Source: a virus
Virus record (IMG/VR): IMGVR_UViG_3300031569_000027
Location: 1 to 29,934 of that record
Direction: 5' to 3' (one strand)
DNA length: 29,934 nucleotides
Shown here: positions 27,701 through 29,934 of the stretch, piece after piece
How positions within the stretch are numbered: position 1 is the first letter of the stretch
Layout of the letters: each line of letters begins with the position of its first letter
Made by a program: the position numbers and the translations under genes
Notes under the pieces: generated by a model
Seen by the model: the letters and a program-made list of their open reading frames with translations, nothing else
Databases searched by the model: none
What the model was told of the DNA's origin: nothing

Positions 27701-28074
27701 AAAGATTAAAAGAGAAACTTGGTAAGATTGAATCTCCATTAGATAAGATTTCTAAGTTAGAGGCATTCTACTATGTAAACAATGATTTAGCAAAAGAAAA
27801 AGGATTTGATGATGATAAGAAACAAATAGGTTTATCAGCTCAGCAAGTAAAAGAGGTAATGCCTGAGGTTGTTCATTCAGCACCATTCGATACTGATTTT
27901 ACTGAGGATGGTGAAATGTTCTCTACATCTGGTGAAGATTACTTAACTCTTAAATACGATAGATTAGTTCCATTATTAGTTGAAGGTATTAAAGAACAAA
28001 CTGAAATTGTGAAATCTCAACAAAGAGAAATAGATGAATTGAAGGAAATGGTAAAACTTTTACTAAATAAATAA
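15730..28074 (+). CDS. Giant tail fibre with S74 intramolecular chaperone
   Basis: This gene encodes 4114 residues and starts 12 bases after the previous stop. Order: N-terminal beta repeats (1-310) with two LFNI-type units and a GEIYYNDTDTNIYRYTG strand motif; Gly-X-Y tract rich in Thr/Ala/Ser (314-718); an ADNIITLNSNF...ENAGIEV domain (about 722-840); three NQxVRxxDxPxF modules (near 842, 1109, 1624), the third after GLDADLWDG; 22 copies of FYDxxNTGYYxxPxSTS (about 1199-3930) with inserted domains; then the C-terminal peptidase S74 domain (3989-4114) starting at SDERLK and ending in a heptad-like helix (LVEGIKEQTEIVKSQQREID). S74 domains trimerise fibres and cut themselves off; the Ser/Lys pair here is S3989 and K3994. 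The mature fibre would end near residue 3988. This is a host-recognition fibre on the virion surface. Which fibre position it occupies is unknown. Confidence 0.9.
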   Translation: MKYTGKNPNGLNQISQSLLSLDVNGVEQITVSTDSVIINTELSVDKGISAVSYTGSVFSGSEVVTSTLTADGIVVGTIDGTIISGTEFSGSFSGSFEGDGNSITNIPTSALVGDINRIAEGDSNATITDDKLSINVDTDITGSVLVTNTLSASFVEGDGSRLFNISADSVGDINRLQSGSATAIISPNEGLVTNVGIVTQKYLGVSGSANIAGDLDVEGTATIQNLNVEGIITTTELKATYISSSIIYATGSNKFGDDSSAVQEFTGSVRIKDTIQIPTYSSDPESGRVGEIYYNDTDTNIYRYTGTEWLEAAGTAGSSGTSGTSGTSGTSGTSGTSGTSGSSGTSGEDGTDGSGGTSGTSGTSGTSGTTGTAGTSGSGGTSGTSGTSGTSGSGGTSGTSGSSGTSGTSGSSGEDGTDGSGGTSGTSGTSGTSGTSGSSGTKGTAGSGGTSGSSGFGSSGTSGSGGTAGTGGSGGTSGTSGTSGTSGTSGTSGISGTGGTSGTSGTSGTSGTSGTNGTAGTGGSGGTSGTSGTSGTSGTSGSSGLDGATGTGGATGTSGTSGTSGTSGTSGTSGTSGTSGTSGTNATAGSGGTAGTAGTSGTSGTSGSSGTSGVDGTSGTSGTSGTSGTNGTAGTGGTNGTAGTGGTNGTAGTGGTSGTNGTAGTAGTGGTNGTAGTGGTSGTNGTAGTAGTGGTNGTAGTGGTSGTNGTAGTGGTSGALALTGTTNNGLLTYDGAGANVESNLTFDGTTLNLSGNLNVTGTQTTVNTEIIQLADNIITLNSNFTTGTPSENAGIEVLRGTSATKSFYWKESSDRWYSDSSFQANGDIYGNRINTGQGLTEVYNMNQNVRSTDSPTFDNLTIGDSGNTGTSLNIIATNTAGSPAATAMINMSGYEGRAIGTMFTDVSYSGREWFAGLRYSGGFTNYQIGYDLTGGQAEYATNSMLTINDSGNAFFKGYVSATSFRPTNIVTNRIVKFDGTDLDDSIMSDDGSTVTLSGDLTVTGTIDGNISGTANDANRLVREDNRIISPSELSAGRLKFGFTSWGNSNSAPYADFLHLRSYTDSSGGSDNLVMFKKSGIGMRIWQQTWGSATAYSSYVDVLDSSNSPYAYVMNQNVRTTDSPRFARVNIDNTNNYIDTISNYLSFKSGGNEMTFGGSTSMYINYRAALGGTPTHWIWNAGSSSSFARFSLGRLDADSLYDRNDTGYYTNPASTSNQSALQLQSSEPLRFGTTSTALFHHYSNSTPVAFAMRKGGTSFADGSTFGVLNLQRTNHTNGDTNAGASLFFELKDSGGTLREYAGITGRKTTAGASGGQLDFHNYGRNVVASMNSDYFYHTSDVRTPIFYDSDNTNYYVNPNATSNLYRVDINNQLRMNSGTAIYLYTAAGNQRGMIQATDTNDNHLIIATSGGEDISFKDGGLGGTTNFLIRGDGDTITTRNNYATRFYSAGQSTYYVDPDGTTNINNLIINGTISGITALEIDATPYNDIRSLGTRAFTNGSNPNITTAQVISEMESDGAFDSYSSVFKTSWSYAGNYNLTDAGRFTETAGSSWITWTDNSSDSARGNITTLAIAPNSGGSAGKVFIYNDQGSGYSPGWREVWTSTSDGAGSGLDADLWDGNQFASYLNQAVRTNDRPTFLGLTISDNIYHTSDSNTYMGFHANDQWRVVTAGGERLEVNNSGIQVQGSVYLNNTNTRLVEGGGNALRIETNTGYIDIGSMNTGWIHFQGNRDYYFNRQTVFDANIRPYANNNRLLGTSAQRWSNVYAQLGNFAGNLDAGTFRDRDNTAYYVNPASTSRINNLDVISKRTDFSASSGWDAIGFGNATNLHMNGHNQFWFGAGNGTWFTGTANSKSQASGLAADASNAHDLLISTMQGTSSNDRGITFAVDTSGAGTGGWRLGKWHSGNSRAASLLAIDGTLVAKGGNTDEYDYYGNDYSSYYNDGQPNWAGDSGAGWHKPSIVASSAIQIQSGNGGANSRKPQIQFHQYGYGGPAIEYDGPNKKLQIGMIGTSTANRFNTFALKFGGNEAFVVNTDYASHNSDFRAPIFYDTNDTNYFGNFAGVSRINQAQLTYLGVGTAANTTGGYRINMGGSIDMNNNSIDYVTQLHFQDNVRFYDEGNDSYLNFKYGDSNAGGIKFYNGGGTRKGYIYADSSGFGLLDNDGSWALRTQTGNNPLELRTNNNVEFQVYTSYTLSPGSSRAPIFYDSDNTGYYLNPNGTSNLNGLTVGSMTVGSMTVDGYDVITGGNLPDYTANIENGSFYNITDRMNSAEVRKQLGNTSSKIEKIDDNTAPAEGAFKVTGYLGFNDARFIKIDKESEYTFEVWIKVIDGGDTNQRLYMGWEMYDRNKSSYGNSQRYWGSGGTQFDTNTNTNGWYKVSGRIKGSGFKADAQYGKVVLLFNYSSNVGVTHYCGLKLYKSEQSVSKLRFHGTGDGNSTYVHNLTDQRYPSIEGDANKQIMIRNSSGWTKIGALNTSYTYYYTDRPSNYFDKRIETGGDMRAPIFYDRNNTGTYIDPNTTGISLQALGQIRTTRADGFRVDSSSYARIDLDSNNNWSYIRLQDNGAVSWDIASYNGGILELRPGGGGSNRTYFDSSGNSFSQGSKRAPIFYDLNDTGFYLNPASTSKFNVLNTYSYQGNGNVGGTGSASWHPSGIYSAGYNWLYGGINGGGGSATNFGDVRATIFYDYNDTGYYVDPNSTSQSARFRGKVVIGPNTTWGDYIQIGGNGREFTNNASYASVVTTNGNLHIDAGSGMGTYINYYDGSNIRFGNGGNSVHSRWSSNGNLYVGSDGDGGYKLRVNGQLYVNTDIRTPILYDANNTGYYANMASTSIFNDLRADIFYDKDNTSYYVRPGSTSYLNDLRPNIIYDRNNTNYYLDAASTSRTNFVRINNLYDEQERRFTSPSGGSSTGNAGTTTGAIRIYFPTNRRRSNTMHRFRVVLYEYSTGKSSSWEIGGYNYSNGQMYNVFATQLTDSGKTAQVVRWGDDGSRNWVTIGEASQTWSYPQVNITDLQTGHSGYSTNWGNGWVVNFGSIPGGQSTSRPASLVLTSNNASSYSGDLYANRFYDKGNTAYYLDPASTSYLNDLRSNIYYDRNNTGYYIHADSTSRLSQLEIIGRTVIGGRFDYNAYNQVGTTRLHFGGGNSDANSNYYIGTNLNNYGGNYTKLDLRWHTGIRMGAQPGYGGIRFYDTEDLGTEIFAIGKSSNFAQAAYSVRAPVFYDSNDTGYYTDPNSFTRLNRLQINARNDNYYVGTVNSTNNQSNWQNLTNVNGQFTVTQYNAIQNYSNSPGSSVYTYGSVISTRTANHSFQLYSAHTGDLAYKTQWNNDNYSGWLTPVVYGRNSGSTSGHTIYGSTYYDRDSTGYYTNPASTSNMNTIQITGGGTLRFMDYGLGVTGTYTSTRLQTIFNMDDQYSISDNGAATNNAYGLYWSHPNAGGLGGANNLNDHGLVIINNGTFRAAISSRAVFSNEVRGTLFRDYNDTGYYVDPASTSRLKNLRIEAGHGDTRLQLFYNQGNPIYDSHLTLWASEPGITYDNSGIGGNVNFSGQYYGRQSNSNPYGAYTRFDVNSGHVEAWTTTGSAGSAGGQGTRQWYVNQAGNVYARSSSRAPIFYDSNNTGYYLNPASTSILNDIRVDIMYDKDNTSYYARPGSTSIFNDLRANIFYSRSNTGYYSDPESTSNFNVLRAKTFRNDGGASSDDGFGIYWDSGASQAYAIFREGGGWSYPYPDLRIAFHTGIKFGANSSYQGMRFYNDYNMATQVMSVNNGSDPLGGNNVYVNNSLQAGSSLRAPIFYDSNNTGYYLNAASDSTFNTLRMNGSIFLNTRSGTVATNYGYGNYGVYTSTRYQLLWSMGTSYNLPNGGENTGNLYGVAWSHPNAGGAASNLDTHGMIVLVNGGFASSISRRIVASSDVRGTRFYDYNNTGYYLDPASTSQLNQIDVNGNIRHRGDTNTYYGFHAADQWRVVTGGTERFEVNNAQIYMTRELRCTQDVIAFYSDERLKEKLGKIESPLDKISKLEAFYYVNNDLAKEKGFDDDKKQIGLSAQQVKEVMPEVVHSAPFDTDFTEDGEMFSTSGEDYLTLKYDRLVPLLVEGIKEQTEIVKSQQREIDELKEMVKLLLNK
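16669..17883 (+). repeat. Collagen-like Gly-X-Y tract of the second giant fibre
   Basis: About 405 residues with Gly every third position, mostly GTS, GTA, GTG, GTN and GSS, and no proline. Register breaks are rare (for example GFG near 17095), unlike tract II of the first fibre. GEDGTDGSGG occurs twice. Ser is coded mainly by TCT/TCA here, with much less AGT than in the first fibre. Confidence 0.95.
17611..17880 (+). repeat. Recent tandem array of GTNGTAGTG units
   Basis: This 270-base block at the end of the collagen-like tract is built from 27-base units (GTNGTAGTG) alternating with 36- or 45-base units (GTSGTNGTAG with one or two further GTA/GTG triplets). Units are near-identical at the DNA level; third-position changes are few. 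This looks like recent in-frame expansion. Confidence 0.85.
19324..27520 (+). repeat. 22 copies of FYDxxNTGYY fibre repeat
   Basis: I counted 22 copies of a roughly 23-residue motif, consensus RAPIFYDSNNTGYYLNP followed by ASTSxLNxLR. Some are back to back (near 24160-24370, 24910-25050, 26540-26760); others are separated by unique domains of 100-200 residues. The motif is familiar from marine T4-like phage fibres. Repeats punctuate the inserted domains and probably form a continuous trimeric shaft. Confidence 0.9.
22401..22438 (+). repeat. Perfect 15-base tandem repeat
   Basis: The unit GACTGTTGGTTCTAT occurs twice without mismatch (22401-22415 and 22416-22430), followed by the first 8 bases of a third copy. 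It encodes TVGSMTVGSMTVD in frame. Perfect identity suggests recent slippage. Confidence 0.9.
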
Positions 28075-28091
28075 AAAAAAACACCTATGAC

Positions 28092-28127
28092 TATAACCAA
28101 TTTACTCTTTTGAGTTTTTTGGTTATA
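28092..28127 (+). terminator. Candidate transcription terminator hairpin
   Basis: TATAACCAA (28092-28100) pairs perfectly with TTGGTTATA (28119-28127). Inside, a 3x3 T internal loop leads to ACTC/GAGT around a TTTT loop. The hairpin starts 17 bases after the stop of the second giant fibre gene, behind an A-rich run. The 3' side is TTTATAG rather than a clean U-run, so efficiency is uncertain. The 3' arm overlaps the ATATTTATA at 28125-28133. Confidence 0.55.
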
Positions 28128-28171
28128 TTTATAGTTGTATTTGGTATAAAATCAAAATAAACTTATTGGAG
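28125..28171 (+). promoter_or_regulatory. Sheath gene upstream region: candidate promoter and Shine-Dalgarno
   Basis: The gap between the fibre and sheath genes contains ATATTTATA at 28125-28133, shared with two other gaps, and TATAAAAT at 28145-28152, which could be a -10 or late-type box. TTGGAGAAA with GGAG at 28168-28171, ten bases before the ATG at 28182, is the clearest Shine-Dalgarno in the window, as expected for an abundantly made protein. The promoter assignment is tentative. Confidence 0.4.
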
Positions 28172-28181
28172 AAATAAAAAT

Positions 28182-29934
28182 ATGGCAGAAAGAATTGTAT
28201 CACCTGGAGTATTTACGAGAGAAAACGATTTATCGTTCTTGGCTCAAGGTATCGGAGAGATTGGAGCAGCATTTGTAGGACCTTTTAAACAAGGACCAGC
28301 ATTCGTTCCAACAATTATTAGAACTCAATCAGAATTTGAGGATAAATTTGGTAAACCAGACGGAACTTACTACACAGAATATGCAGTACAAAACTATCTT
28401 AGAGAAGCTGGTACTGTAACAGTTGTAAGAGTAATGAGTGAAGGTGGATATACACAAACAACACCTATTGGTTTAGTTGTTAGTGGTTCATTGATTTCAT
28501 CTATTCATTCAACCAACGCTGGTGATGAAGAAGTTGGATTTGGAGCATTTACTGTAAATAGTGGAACGGCATCTGGTTCGTTTGTGGTTAGTGGAAGTGG
28601 TATCGGAAACGTATCATCATCATTAAAACCATCAGACACTAATGATGTTAGTGATGTATTTGGTGAATCACCATTTGGTTCAAAGGATGGATATGTATAT
28701 TCTTACTTTGAGAATGTAGCAACATCAGCTGATTATTCAGGTGGAGTATCTGCGGTAGTATTACCATCGCAAGTATTTGGAGGCGCTTCAGCAGCATCTA
28801 CACCATTTGTAAAATCACAATTAATTTCTGGTGAAAGAAGTGAATTATTTAAGTTCCATACTTTAGGGCATGGTACTAATGAAAATAAAAGATTTAAAGT
28901 ATCTATCTCAAACGTAAAAGCAGCCGGAGAAGATGGTGGAACTGATTACTCATCGTTCTCAGTAACTATTAGAGGATTTGCTGATACTGATAAGAGAAAA
29001 GTTGTATTAGAATCATTTAATAACGTAAACTTAGACCCATCATCACCTAATTTCATCGCAAGAAGAATTGGTGATATGTATAGAACAATTGATTCTAATG
29101 GTAAGGTTACCGATAATGGTGATTGGTTAAATAACTCTAAATACCTAAGAGTAGAAGTTAAAGCAGATGGTTCATACCCTGTTTCAGCAGCACCTTTCGG
29201 ACATGGAGCTTATTCTAACCCTATTAAAGCTACGGATGCAACTATTATACCTGCAGCTGTTTACCAAACTGGTTCATCAGCTAATACGGCTGGTTCATCA
29301 GCAAAATATGCTGGTTTCGATTTCGAAACCATTGGTGTAAAAGGAGATAACGCTCATTATTTGAACGCAATCCCAACAACATCTGGAGTTGGTAACAACG
29401 TAGATTTCGGATTTGATTCTCAACTATCTTATGTAATGAGTGGTTCAGATTCTTCTGATATGGTTAAGAGACAGTTTACTTTAGGATTCCAAGAAGGTTT
29501 TGATGGAAAATCTCCATCTATTCCAAATAACTTAGGAGCAGATATAAATGGAGCTAACACTCAAGGGTTTGATTGTTCAACTTCAGTATCAGCTGGTTCA
29601 GTAGGATACATTAAAGCATTGAACGCTATTTCAAATGTGGATGAATATGATATCAATATGTTGGTAACACCAGGTATTGTTAGAAAATTCCACCCATCAG
29701 TAACTACAAAAGCAATTGATGTTTGTGAAGCTCGTTCTGATGCATTTTACATCGCTGATTTCAACGGAGTTAGTGATACTATAAGTGAAGCAACTACTCA
29801 ATCATCGGCAGTAGATACAAACTACGCAGCATCTTATTACCCTTGGGTTAAGACTGTTGATAGTAATACTAACAAACTAATTTCAGTTCCACCATCAGTA
29901 TTGATGCCGGCTGTATTCGCAGCGAATGACGCTA
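28182..29934 (+). CDS. gp18: Tail sheath protein, T4 gp18-like (3' end missing)
   Basis: The frame is open from ATG 28182 to the right edge, giving at least 584 residues; T4 gp18 has 659. The N-terminus MAERIVSPGVFTREND followed by AAFVGPFKQGPAFVP and a Phe-Gly-Lys-Pro segment leading to AVQNYLREAGTVTVVRVM matches the conserved sheath N-domain (SPGI...KxQxGPAF...FG.P...NFL...LRVVR in T4). Residues about 480-584 (INMLVTPGI, YYPWVKTVD, PPSVLMPAVFAANDA) match the conserved C-terminal sheath core, with the rest beyond the window. The middle has a variable Gly/Ser-rich surface domain (GTASGSFVVSGSGIGN). It polymerises around the tail tube and contracts to inject DNA. Tail tube and portal genes would be expected next if T4 order holds. 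Confidence 0.93.
   Translation, partial: MAERIVSPGVFTRENDLSFLAQGIGEIGAAFVGPFKQGPAFVPTIIRTQSEFEDKFGKPDGTYYTEYAVQNYLREAGTVTVVRVMSEGGYTQTTPIGLVVSGSLISSIHSTNAGDEEVGFGAFTVNSGTASGSFVVSGSGIGNVSSSLKPSDTNDVSDVFGESPFGSKDGYVYSYFENVATSADYSGGVSAVVLPSQVFGGASAASTPFVKSQLISGERSELFKFHTLGHGTNENKRFKVSISNVKAAGEDGGTDYSSFSVTIRGFADTDKRKVVLESFNNVNLDPSSPNFIARRIGDMYRTIDSNGKVTDNGDWLNNSKYLRVEVKADGSYPVSAAPFGHGAYSNPIKATDATIIPAAVYQTGSSANTAGSSAKYAGFDFETIGVKGDNAHYLNAIPTTSGVGNNVDFGFDSQLSYVMSGSDSSDMVKRQFTLGFQEGFDGKSPSIPNNLGADINGANTQGFDCSTSVSAGSVGYIKALNAISNVDEYDINMLVTPGIVRKFHPSVTTKAIDVCEARSDAFYIADFNGVSDTISEATTQSSAVDTNYAASYYPWVKTVDSNTNKLISVPPSVLMPAVFAANDA

Overview
The window reads as part of the tail and fibre region of a large, AT-rich, T4-like tailed phage (contractile-tailed myovirus). 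All nine genes run on the + strand, nearly end to end. The strongest taxonomic anchor is the last gene, a tail sheath protein of the T4 gp18 type that runs off the right edge. Fibre domains typical of marine T4-like phages (cyanophage, pelagiphage and environmental marine phage relatives) dominate the rest. The host cannot be told from this sequence. No integrase, transposase, tRNA, rRNA or CRISPR array was seen.

Layout. (1) Bases 1-1097: 3' part of a structural protein built of repeats. (2) 1139-2005: a small structural protein in which one such repeat domain appears to be inserted into a beta-sandwich. (3) 2028-13649: a 3873-residue fibre protein. It has about 28 beta-rich repeats, then Gly-Ser/Thr-Ser triplet tracts of about 1240 residues, interrupted by a cupredoxin-like domain with a complete His/Cys/His/Met ligand set, then a fibre-tip domain. 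(4) 13670-14545: a PKD-like plus leucine-rich-repeat-like protein, a probable adhesin. (5) 14548-14997: a probable tail-fibre assembly chaperone. (6) 15054-15374 and (7) 15385-15717: two small structural proteins, the second a compact paralogue of gene 2. (8) 15730-28074: a 4114-residue fibre with its own collagen-like tract, 22 copies of a 'FYD..NTGYY' repeat, several inserted domains and a C-terminal peptidase S74 self-cleaving chaperone. (9) 28182 to the right edge: tail sheath.

The two giant fibre genes fill about 24 kb of the 30 kb. The genes between them look like fibre accessory parts: an adhesin, an assembly chaperone and two small beta proteins. Three gaps are longer than the rest (1098-1138, 14998-15053, 28075-28181) and all three carry the 9-mer ATATTTATA, so they may mark transcription-unit boundaries. 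The last also holds a terminator-like hairpin.

The most unusual points are a copper-site-like domain inside a phage collagen-like stalk, exact in-frame direct repeats that could remove that domain by recombination, paired +1/-1 register shifts in the Gly-X-Y tract, and a nested-domain protein whose uninserted paralogue sits 13 kb downstream.
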